A DNA stretch of 64,000 bases from CAWCDJ01 sp963796675 (GTDB lineage: Bacteria; Acidobacteriota; Terriglobia; Bryobacterales; Bryobacteraceae). This document shows positions 10,096 to 19,406 of the stretch, one piece after another (position 1 is the stretch's first letter; each line of letters opens with the position of its first letter). The position numbers were made by a program, and so were the translations under genes. Location: assembly GCA_963796675.1 (NCBI GenBank), contig CAWCMS010000005.1:372001-436000 (forward strand), in the 5' to 3' direction. The notes below the pieces were generated by a model. The model did no database searches. It saw nothing but the letters and a program-made list of their open reading frames with translations, and had not been told where the DNA came from.

Positions 10096-10505
10096 ATGCG
10101 ATTGTCTCGATCCACCACGTCAGCCTGAATGTCCGCGACCTCGAACTGTCCCGCGCGTTCTACCGCGAGATCCTGGGGCTCGCCGAGATCGAACGTCCAC
10201 CCTTTTCGTTTCCTGGCGCCTGGTTCGGGGTGGGCGCGTCGCAACAGCTTCACCTGATCGTCCACAAGGGTGCGACCTTCCGCGGCGAAAAGGGCATCGA
10301 TACCCGCGACAACCACTTCGCCGTGCGCGTCCCCAGCTATCGCGAAATGGTGGAGTTCCTGCGCTCGAAAGGCTACCGCGAGGATTCCGCAGATGAACTG
10401 AAGCGGGTGCACCTCCAGCCGCACGCTACCGCCGGCTTCCCGCAGGCGTACATCCTGGACCCCGACCGCCATGTAATCGAAATCAACGCAGAGATGTTGG
10501 ACTAA
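10092..10505 (+). CDS. VOC (glyoxalase/bleomycin-resistance) superfamily protein
   Basis: 137 residues with the paired beta-alpha-beta-beta-beta modules of the vicinal-oxygen-chelate fold. The start, SIHHVSLNVRDLELSRAFYRE, carries the first metal His. The middle has QLHLIVHKG, the second half begins with DNHFAVRVPS, and the last ligand is within DRHVIEINAE. Such proteins are glyoxalases, dioxygenases or epimerases, all metal-dependent and cytosolic. It overlaps the amidohydrolase gene by four bases, yet that enzyme appears exported, so a direct joint pathway is uncertain. The 235 bases after it hold only a candidate promoter. Confidence 0.85.
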   Translation: MNAIVSIHHVSLNVRDLELSRAFYREILGLAEIERPPFSFPGAWFGVGASQQLHLIVHKGATFRGEKGIDTRDNHFAVRVPSYREMVEFLRSKGYREDSADELKRVHLQPHATAGFPQAYILDPDRHVIEINAEMLD

Positions 10506-10658
10506 GCGGTCAGGGGAGGCACAAACCGTTCCGATTCATACGGGTAGCGGCCTCCCCACTCGACCCCCGGAAAGCTCCATTCAACCCCGATCTGCGCCGT
10601 ACAACTAATCATTTCAGCAGTTTAATGGCAATCCATAGTCCCCGCGGCGGACGTTCCT

Positions 10659-10664
10659 TATACT
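10659..10664 (+). promoter_or_regulatory. Candidate -10 element of the radical SAM gene
   Basis: TATACT lies 77 bases before the ATG at 10741, within a 235-base gap that holds no other recognisable feature. The -35 region (around 10636) matches poorly. A GGGAGGG run at 10723-10729 may serve as a rather distant ribosome-binding site. Confidence 0.3.
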
Positions 10665-10740
10665 TTGGGCAAGCGCTCATTCTGGATCTGGGTACCTGTG
10701 CGCGGCTTTCTTTTTACTGGCGGGAGGGTTCCAACTCGAA

Positions 10741-12847
10741 ATGCACAAACCGATCAAATACGTGGAAAAAGCCGTTACCTATGCCGCCGGTGCGGCATGG
10801 TTCGTCTTCGATAAGTTCAATCAGATCAGTCAGAACCCCGGCTTTACTCCGAGATGGTCGGATAAGCCGCTGCTGAAGTCTTGGGAGAAAGTGAAGCCTC
10901 CACTCGGCTGGCCGCGGGACACCGATTCTCTGTGCCCGCGCTGCGTGCCGGAGATCCGCCAGCAGATCCTGGATGGCAAGGCGCCCCTCGACGTCCTCTA
11001 CAACGCAGCGTCCCGGCGAAATCAAGGCGCAGATCATCGAGCGCGACGGCAAGATCCTGATGGTGAAGGATTGCCCGATTCACGGCCACTTCGAGGACGT
11101 GATGGCGATCGATACCGCCTTCTTCAAGCACCTGGAGAAAGTCTTCCCCGGCCGCGACATCCGCGCCCACAACGATTCCACGCTGCACAAGCACGGCTCC
11201 AGCACCATCACGCACGGCCGCGGCTCGGTGCTCACGGTGGACCTGACCAACCGCTGCAACATGATGTGCGATCCGTGCTTCATGGATGCCAACCAGGTTG
11301 GCTTCGTCCACGAATTGAGCTGGGAAGACATCAAGACGCTGCTCGATAACGCCATCACCATCAAGCCGAAGCGGCAGATGTCGGTGCAGTTCTCGGGCGG
11401 CGAGCCGACGATTTCGCCGTACTTCCTGGACGCCGTGAGCTACGCGCGCGAAGTGGGCTACACCTCCGTGCAGGCGGCCACCAACGGCATCGAGTTCGCG
11501 AAGAGCCCGGAATATCTGCAAGAAGGCGGCCGACGCCGGATTGCGCTATGCCTACCTGCAGTTCGACGGCATCGGCAACGCCGCCAACTAGCACCGCAAG
11601 GTCGGCAACCTGTTCGACGTGAAGCTGCGGGCCATCGAAAACCTGTACGCGAACGGCGTGGACATCATCCCGGTGATCACGATCATCAACGGCATCAATA
11701 ACGAGCAGGTCGGCCGCATCGTGCAGTTCGCGCTCGACAATCCGAAGAAGATTCCGTTCCTTTCGTTCCAGCCCGTCTCCTTCACCGGCCGCGACGAAGC
11801 CGTCACCGACGAGCGCCGCGCCGCCCAGCGCTACACGCTTTCGCACCTGGCGCACGACGTGAAGAACCAGACCGGCCTGGGCGAACCGGCCCGCGACTGG
11901 TTCCCCATCTCCTTCATGTCCACCTTCTCCGATTGGAGCGACCTGGTTCACGGGCCGCAGGCCGATTGGGGTCAGTTGAGCTGCGGCTGCCACCCGAACT
12001 GCGGCGTCGGCATGGCCGTCATGGTGGATAAGGAAACCAAGGAAGCGCGCCCCGTCACGGCGTTCCTGAATGCCGACCAGTTGGCGCAGCGACGTGGCCC
12101 GCATCAACGATGCGGCCCGCGGCAAGTGGCTCTCGATCATCGGGATGGCGCTGGCCTCGGCGCGCAATTACGATCCCTTCCAGGCGCCCACGCACTTCCG
12201 CTGAGGGACCTGCTGAAGAAGTTCGATAAGACCTTCGGCGCCACCGGCAAGAGCTACGGCAAAGTCGGCAAGGACCGCACGATGGAAGACATCGAGAGCC
12301 GCCGCCGCGATCGCTGGAACTTCCTGTTCATCGCCGGCATGTGGTTCCAGGATCTGTTCAATTACGATTTCCGCCGCACCGAACAGTGCATCATCCCGTA
12401 CGCCACGCAGGAAGGCGAAATCTCCTTCTGCGCGTACAACACCGGTGTGGGCTGGCGCAACATCATCGAGAAGATGCACATGACCGCCACGCTCACCAAG
12501 TGGTACGAAGAGCACGGCAAGCACGAGATCTTCGCCGGCGGCAAGCAGTGTTCCGCTTCGGGCGCAGGACCACTCGCTGGTGCTGCGCGAAGAGATCGTC
12601 ACCAACGAAGAGCAGCACGATCTCGACCGCCTGGGCATCGCCAAGAACGCGCGCGAAGAGAAGATCCGCGCCCGCGACGCGAAGCTCAAGCAGCAGCAGG
12701 AGAACGAGCGCATGGCGAAGCTCTACCGCCAGCACGTGCTGAAGGAGCAGCCCGGTCCCGGATCTCGTGCAGATCGGCGGAGCGCCGGCGGCTGCGCCTA
12801 AGCCCGCCAAAGAGGAACGCGAGGAAGTCGGTAGCTTCGGCGATTAA
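10741..12847 (+). pseudogene. MJ0619/tetraether-synthase-like radical SAM protein, frameshifted
   Basis: About 700 residues spread over alternating frames. The N-terminus (MHKPIKYVEKAVTYAAG) precedes a CPRC pair (SLCPRCVPE) and a KDCPIHGHFED element. The radical SAM core follows with DLTNRCNMMCDPCF (CxxxCxxC) and FSGGEPT. Conserved C-terminal blocks include SCGCHPNCGVGMA and CIIPYATQEGEISFCAYN, and the tail is lysine/glutamate-rich, ending EEVGSFGD. The CPxC, CPxHG and CNxxCDxCF arrangement resembles the MJ0619/Tes group, whose members methylate pterins or couple lipid tails. Frames change near 11010, 11520, 12090, 12202, 12570 and 12762, and an in-frame TAG is at 11589-11591. Sequence between breaks is well conserved in character. 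A strong terminator follows. Confidence 0.75.
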
Positions 12848-12872
12848 TCTTCCGCTCAGGCTGCCCTGCCAC

Positions 12873-12914
12873 AAACCGCCGGTCTGGAGAACATCCGGAC
12901 CGGCGGTTTTGTTT
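12873..12914 (+). terminator. Intrinsic terminator after the radical SAM gene
   Basis: A 12-base perfect stem, AAACCGCCGGTC (12873-12884) and GACCGGCGGTTT (12898-12909), with a 13-base loop and a T-rich tail (TTTTGTTT). It begins 25 bases after the inferred TAA and also lies just after the end of the minus-strand DUF3303 gene, so it may serve both directions. Confidence 0.88.
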
Positions 12915-12944
12915 GATAGCGGCCAAGGCGGCACACACCGCGAA

Positions 12945-13268
12945 CTAGACGGGGCCCGCTGAACGGCTGGACGTGGAAGAACGCATCCGGGCCGCCACCT
13001 TCTCGCCGGCCTCCTCCGGAGTGATCACCGGATGCACTTCGAAGTCAATGAGGTCGCTCCAATTCGCCAGCCACTCGTCGAGCAGCCGGCGATCATGGGT
13101 CTCCATCAACCGATAGCTGCGCTGCACGTTTTCGTCGACCCACGCGAACACAAGTGCCAGCCCTTGCGGCAGGATACGTCCGCGCTCCCAAAGCCTCCGA
13201 TATATGGCTTCCGCATCCTTTAACTGCTCCACAACCATGTACTGCTTTCTCGGTAGCTTTTTCAGCAT
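12945..13268 (-). CDS. DUF3303-family protein
   Basis: A 107-residue protein matching the small ferredoxin-fold-like DUF3303 family: YMVVEQLKDAEAIYRRLWERGRI at the start, GLALVFAWVDENVQRSYRLME in the middle and WLANWSDLIDFEVHPVITPEEA near the end. Family proteins are about 90 residues and of unknown function. The N-terminal ten residues (MLKKLPRKQY) may be extra, because an internal ATG at 13238 also gives a family-length protein. The gene stands alone on the minus strand between the radical SAM gene and the ADOP permease, convergent with the former. Confidence 0.8.
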   Translation of the reverse strand: MLKKLPRKQYMVVEQLKDAEAIYRRLWERGRILPQGLALVFAWVDENVQRSYRLMETHDRRLLDEWLANWSDLIDFEVHPVITPEEAGEKVAARMRSSTSSRSAGPV

Positions 13269-13358
13269 TCAACTGGAGATTGATTGGACGGGTAGTCACG
13301 TGGGTTTATTTTTTTCCAAAATGGATCCTCGGATCCCTGCCTGTGAGAGAGTAAGAAA

Positions 13359-15813
13359 ATGTCCGACGCGCTCGCCCGCGACCTTCGCGACGCCATTCGC
13401 TCGCTGCGGACCAGCCCCGGAATTGCCGCGGTCTCCATCTTGTCCCTCGCGCTCGGCATCGGCGCCAATACCGCCATCTTCAGCCTGATCGACGCGGTCG
13501 ATGCTGAAGTCTCTGCCCGTCGTGCGGCCCGCGGAACTTCTGCAGGTCACGATGGGCCCGAAGGATTATCTCGCCTACAGCAATCCACTGTGGGAGCAGC
13601 TCCGCGACCGCCAGGACGTCTTCTCCGGAATCTTCGCGTATGGCCGCTGGGCCTTCGACCTCTCGAGCGGCGGCGAAGTCCACTCGGTGAACGGATATTT
13701 CGCCTCCGGGCAGTTCTTCGACACCCTGGGCGTGCGGGCCGCCCTGGGGCGCACCTTGCTTCCCGCCGACGACCGCCGCGGATGCGCGGCCAGAGCGGTG
13801 CTGAGTTATGCCTTCTGGCACGGGAATACGGCGGACGCGCACGACGTAGTGGGCCGGCACACTGCCACTGAACGGTCATCCGTTCGAGATCGTCGGAGTC
13901 TCCGCACCCGGCTTCACCGGCATCGATCCGGGCTCTTCGGTGGATGTGATGGTGCCGTTGTGCGCGGAAAGAGTTCTTCATGGCGAACTGAGCCTCCTCG
14001 ACAGCACGTTCCTGCCCGGATGGCTCCGCGTGGTCGGACGCCCGAAGCCAGGCATCCCGGCCGCACAGGCTACGGCGAGGCTGCAGACCCTGGCGCCGCA
14101 GATCTACGGCGGCCGCGGTGCCGTCCGCATGGCAGGACTGCGGACCGGCAGCGATTCCTCCGCCGTACCTTCGCCACCGAGCCGGCCGGAAACGGGATGC
14201 CTTTCGCGCTCGAAGGCTATCGCCGGCCGCTCTTCATCCTGATGGCGATCACCGGGCTGGTGCTGTCGATCGCATGCGCCAATGTCGCGAGCCTGCTCGT
14301 GGCGCGCGGCGCGAACCGCCGCCGCGAAATCGGCATCCGCCTCGCGCTCGGGTGCGGACGGGGCAGACTGATCCGCCAGTTGCTGGCCGAAAGTCTGCTG
14401 CTTTCGAGCGCGGGCGCGGCGGCCGGCATCCTGTTCGCCATCTGGGGCGCGCGGCTCCTGCACCCGCTACCTCGATGTGTTTCTCGATCTGCGGCCGGAC
14501 CTTCGGGTGCTCGCGTTCACTAGCGGCACGGCGATTCTTACCGGCCTCGTCTTCGGCATCGTGCCGGCGTGGAAGGCGACGCGCGTGCCGCCCCAGTCTG
14601 CCTTGCAGGCAGGATCCACCGGGCATAATCGAAGGTTCGCGATCCGGGCTCCTCGCACCGCTGGTGCCCGTCCAGGTTGCCATTTCGATGGTGTTGGTGG
14701 CAGCCGCAGGGCTGCTGCTATCCACATTCCGGACTCTCTCGTCTCTCGATCCCGGATTCGACCGCAGCCGCGTGCTGCTGGTCAACATGGATCTCCGCAA
14801 CAGCTCGGCGCCACCGGAAAATCGCGGCGCATTCTATCGCGAGATGCTGGCGAAGCTGCGGGCCGATCCCGGCGTTCGCTCCGCCGCTCTCTCCGCGATT
14901 ACTCCGATCTGCGGCTGTGCGTGGAGCGCGACCCGATGATCGATGGCAACGCCGCTGGGTCCGCGGTCTTTTTCAACCGGGTGAGCGATGGCTACTTCGA
15001 GACGCTCGATACGCCTATCCTGGCAGGCCGCGGCTTCCGAAACGAGCGATACTGCCTGATGCTCCGCCGCGGCGGTCATCAATGCCACCCTGGCCCACCG
15101 GTTCTTCGGCGGCGACAACCCCATCGGCCGGCATCTTCGTCTGCGTTTCGGCGACCGCACCGGCGATCCGCTCGAGATCGTGGGGATCGCGAAAGATGCC
15201 AAGTATGGTTCGTTGCGCGAGCCGGTTCCTCCCATCCTATATATGGCCTGGGGGCAGAATCGCGGAGCCTTCACCGCTCGCGACCTTCCAATTGCGAACC
15301 GCCGGCGGCGCACCGGAAGCGCTCGGCGCCGCGGTCAAGTCTGCCGTCCACGCGATGGACCCGCGGATCTCCCTCGAATTCACGACCTTGGCGCTCCGCG
15401 TCGGAAAATCTCTCGAACGGGAACAGCCTGATGGCGTGCTCTCCGCGATTTCGGCATGCTCGCCCTCGCGCTTGGCAGCGATCGGCCTCTACGGCACCAT
15501 GGCGGACCGCGTCGCACGCCGGAGGAACGAGATCGGCCTCCGCATCGCACTCGGAGCCCATCCGGCGCAGGTCAGCCGAAAGGTTCTGACGGAGGCGGCC
15601 CGGATGATTCTGGTCGGACTGGCCGCCGGAGTCGCGGCCACACTTGGCGCTCTCCCGGTTCCTGGCGAGCTTCCTTTACGGTCTCACTCCGAACGATCCC
15701 TGACCCTGGCGATTGCGGCCGCGCTGCTTCTGGGGACCGGGCTCCTGGCTTCGTATCTTCCCGCACGCCGCGCCTCCGGGATTGACCCGATCGCGGCCCT
15801 ACGCCGGGAATAA
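13359..15813 (+). pseudogene. ADOP-type FtsX/MacB permease, heavily frameshifted
   Basis: The start, LRDAIRSLRTSPGIAAVSILSLALGIGANTAI, is diagnostic of the acidobacterial duplicated orphan permeases (about 800 residues, two MacB periplasmic domains and two FtsX permease domains, no ATPase partner). Continuing through frames: a first periplasmic domain (GYFASGQFFDTLGVRAALGR), a first FtsX block (IACANVASLLVARGANRRRE), a second periplasmic domain (VSDGYFETLDTPILAGRGF) and a second FtsX block ending DPIAALRRE. Frame changes occur near 13499, 13861, 14140, 14462, 14620, 14925, 15055 and 15285, plus compensating pairs near 15440/15470 and 15655/15700. The full domain order is kept, so the gene is complete in length but unreadable as sequenced. 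Confidence 0.85.
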
Positions 15814-15887
15814 GTCCTTTCTTACTGAAAAGTAAAGAGTTCCAAAATATTTTCCACGTTCGCGTACAACAAATCCGGGATGGCTCC

Positions 15888-15899
15888 CGTAACGTTACC
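15888..15899. promoter_or_regulatory. GTAACGTTAC palindrome upstream of the first TonB receptor
   Basis: A perfect 10-base palindrome (15889-15898) lies 33 bases before the receptor ATG. The ten bases CGTAACGTTA (15888-15897) occur again at 51002-51011 in the control region between the second TonB receptor and the malectin regulator. Nothing else is recognised in the 118-base gap after the ADOP gene. Confidence 0.4.
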
Positions 15900-15931
15900 G
15901 GGGGGATCTGCGCCTAACAGAAAGTCATCTC

Positions 15932-18900
15932 ATGGCTGGATACCCCAATTCCAAATATTTCGGACGTTTTCTGGCCGGCGTGCTGTTGCTGGGCGCCGCA
16001 TTCGCTTCGGAACACCACGGCGTGGTCAGATCCAACGGCCTGGCCGTCCCCGGCGCTACCGTAACCGCCAAATTGGGCGGTAAACAGGTGGTCACCACTA
16101 CCGACGCCCAAGGTGCGTATTCTTTCCGCGACCTGGCCGATGGCAACTGGACGATCCAGGTCGAAATGCTGGGCTTCGCTCCGCAGACGAAAGAGGTCGG
16201 AATCGCACCCGACGCCCCCAGTCCGGAATGGGATCTAAAGCTGCTTCCGATGGCGGCGCTCCGGCAGTCTCTCGCTCCCAAGCCGGCGCCGGCAGCCGCA
16301 CAGCCGGTTGTCGCCGCAGCCACATCGAAACCGGCTCCGGCTGTCGGCCGCGGCTCCAGCCGCCCAGACCCAGGCCTCGGCCCGGCCGAACGGCGGCGGG
16401 CGCGGAGCCAATAATGGGCGTCCTTCGCTGCGGCAGGCGATGCAGCAACAGCAGCAACGGGGCGGCTTTCAGCGGATGGATGTCAACCAGTCCGGCGACC
16501 TCTCCGGGCTGAATGCCGATGGCAGCGTCAATTCCGATCTCAACGCCGATGCCAGCAGCGCCTCCTCCGACGCCATGATGGTGAATGGCAGCGTCAGCCG
16601 GGGACTCGACATGCCGCAGCAGCCGGATTGGTTCGGCGGTCGCGGCGGCCCCGGCATGATGATGGGCGGACCGGGCGCAATGGGCGCCGACGGAGTCGGC
16701 GGACCGAATGGCGATAATCCGGGTGGTGTGGCGGTGGCCGCAAATGCGGGCGGACGCGGCGCACCGGGAGGCCCCGGCGGCGGTGGCCGCATGGCGGGCG
16801 GCGGTGGAGGCGGGGGCTTCGGCGGACGCGGCGGCGGTCCCGGAGGCGGCGGCTTCGGCGGACGCGGTTTTGGCGGACGGGCGGGCGCGGCCCGATGAAC
16901 CGGCCCGGCGTAGCGTCGTTCGGCAATGCCCGGCGCGACCGGCGCATGCAGTACAACGGCAACCTCGCCTTCACACTCGATAATTCGGCCTGGGATGCCC
17001 AGACGTTCTCGCTGACCGGCAACCAGGTGGACCAGGCCGGCTTATGCGAATGCCCGCGCCACCATGATGCTGGGCGGCCCGCTCAAGATCCCGCACCTGC
17101 TCAGCGGACAGCACGGCTTCTTCTCGTTCAACTACCAGTGACGCGCAGCCGCAACGGCAGCACCCAGACCACCACCATGCCTTCGGCGCTCGAGCGCACG
17201 GGCGATTTTTCGCAATCGTATGCCCAGGGGCCGGTCACGATTTACGATCCCTCGACCGGCAGCCCGTTCCCCGGCAACGTCATACCGCAGAGCCGCCTGA
17301 ACCCGGTGTCGCTGGCTCTGGCGAAGTATTTCCCGATGCCCAATTTTCCCGGCGCCAGCCGCAACTACTCGGCGCCCATCACCACCATCAGCAACGGCGA
17401 CAACTTCAATGTCCGGCTCAACCAGACTCTGACTCCGAAGGACCGTATCAATGGCGGCCTCGGATACCAGGGCAACGACCGCACGACTCCCAACATATTT
17501 GGTTTTGTGGATTCCGGAACCGGCCGCGCCATGAACTTCAATGCGGGCTATTCGCACAACTTCACCACCCGCATCATCAGCAATTTCAATGTCAGGTTCA
17601 GCCGTAACCGCAGCCTCTCGACGCCGTACTTTTCCAACCTGCAAAATGTGGAGGGGCTTCTCGGAATCACCGGCGCCTCCACCGATCCGCTGAACTGGGG
17701 ACCACCGAACCTCAGCTTCACGAACTTCGCCGGCCTCTCCGACGGCGCGGCCTCGCTTTCCCGCAGCCAGACCACGAATTTCGGCGAGAGCGTGATCTGG
17801 GTGCACAATAACCACAATTTCACCTTCGGCGCGGACTACCGGCGGCAGCAGATCAATCCGCTCTCCGACAGCAACGCGCGCGGCACCTTCGGCTTCACGG
17901 GAAATGCCACCAGCGAGATTGCCAACGGCGTGGCCGTCTCGGGCACCGGATTCGATTTCGCCGATTTCATGCTCGGGAGTCCCTACACCAGCTCCATCAA
18001 CTATGGAAACGCCGACAAGTATTTCCGCACCGCGGGCTATGATCTCTACGCGGTGGACGACTGGCGGATCAGCACCAAGTTTTCGCTGAACCTGGGCGCG
18101 CGCTGGGATTACCAGACGCCGATTCGCGAGTTATACAACCGGCTGGTCAACCTGGATATCGCGCCCGGATTCACGGCCATCGCTCCGGTGCTGCCCGGCG
18201 CCGTCGGCTCGCTGACGGGCATTCAATATCCGGATTCTCTGGTCCGTCCGGACCACAAGGAAATCTCTCCCCGAATCGGCTTTGCCTGGCGTCCATCGAC
18301 CAAGAAATCGATGCGCATCAACGGCGGCTACGGCATTTACTTCAATAGCGCGGCCTACACGACGCTGGCCAACAATATGGCCGCGCAGCCGCCGTTCGCG
18401 CAGAACTACAGCCTGGCATCGACAGCCTCCAATCCGCTATCGATTAACACGTTCAACGTCGGCACCAACACGGTCACCAACACCCGCGCGATCGACCCCA
18501 ATTACCGCATCGGCTACGCCCAGATCTGGCAGCTTTCGATGCAGAACGACCTGGGCCACTCGCTGATCGGCACCATCACGCTGAATCACACCAAGGGCAC
18601 GGGGCTCGATCAGCAATTTCTGCCGAATTCCCTGCCCCCCGGATCGAAAGCGATCGTCACGGGCCCCTCGGGCTTTATCTACGAGACCTCGAACGGCGAC
18701 TCCACCTTCAACTCCGCCATGTTCGCGATCAACCGGCGGAGCCGCAACGGCCTCTCGGGCAGCCTGTCGTATATGTGGTCGAAGGCCATGGACGATGGCG
18801 GCATGGGCGGGCTGATCGCGCAGAACTGGCTCGATCTCACCGCCGAGCGCGGGCTTTCGAATTTCGACGCGCGCCACACCATGAACGCTCAGTGGATGTA

Positions 18901-19405
18901 TAGTTCGGGCAGCGGCATGCGCGGAGGGGCGCTGCTGAACGGCTGGAAGGGCCGGATGCTCAAGGATTGGACGTTCGTCAACAGCATCACTTTGCGGACC
19001 GGCAGTCCGTTGACGATCAGCGCGGGCGGCAACCGTTCGGTGGTCTCGGGCACCGGCGTTTCCGGCCCGGTGCGGGCGGACGCCACCGGCCAACCGCTTG
19101 AACCCGCTACTCCAGGCTACGGCTTCAACATCGATGCCTTCAGCACACCGCTGACCGGCTTCTGGGGAACCGCGGGCAGGAACGTGGTCCCCGGCCCGAC
19201 CGTGTTTTCGCTGAACGGCTCCCTGGGACGCGTCTTCCGCATCGGCGAGCGGCGCAGCATCGACCTTCGCTTCGACGCCTCGAACGCGTTGAATCACGTG
19301 ACCATCACGAACTGGGGTACGACCCTCGGATCGAGCACTTTCGGTCTTCCCACCTCCGCCAGCGGCATGCGGAAGATGACTGCCAACTTGAGGTTTAGGT
19401 TCTGA
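15932..19405 (+). pseudogene. TonB-dependent receptor-like outer membrane protein with carboxypeptidase-regulatory domain, frameshifted in its N-terminal third
   Basis: The first frame gives a leader and a carboxypeptidase-regulatory-like beta-sandwich (SNGLAVPGATVTAKLGG, DAQGAYSFRDLADGNW). A proline/alanine linker and a glycine-rich, FGGRGGG-type segment of about 80 residues follow, then a long barrel that is intact from about 17150 to the end (TMPSALERTGDFSQ, YDPSTGSPFPGNVIPQSRL). It ends in the aromatic RFRF typical of outer membrane proteins. Frame changes lie near 16340-16385, 16893, 17038 and 17140; between the last two, an alternative frame reads ATMMLGGPLKIPHLLSGQ, the expected family sequence. 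Acidobacterial members are assumed to import oligosaccharides or other large substrates. The VWFA protein gene follows after one base. Confidence 0.83.
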
Positions 19406-19406
19406 C

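Noticed and set aside
10741..12847. Radical SAM gene as part of a RiPP biosynthesis cluster
   Set aside because: No precursor-peptide-like small frame, transporter or recognition element is adjacent, and the motif layout differs from SPASM-type RiPP enzymes.
16700..16890. Tandem-repeat or CRISPR-like look of the GGC-rich stretch
   Set aside because: The repeats are irregular glycine codons in one reading frame; there are no spacers or constant repeat length.
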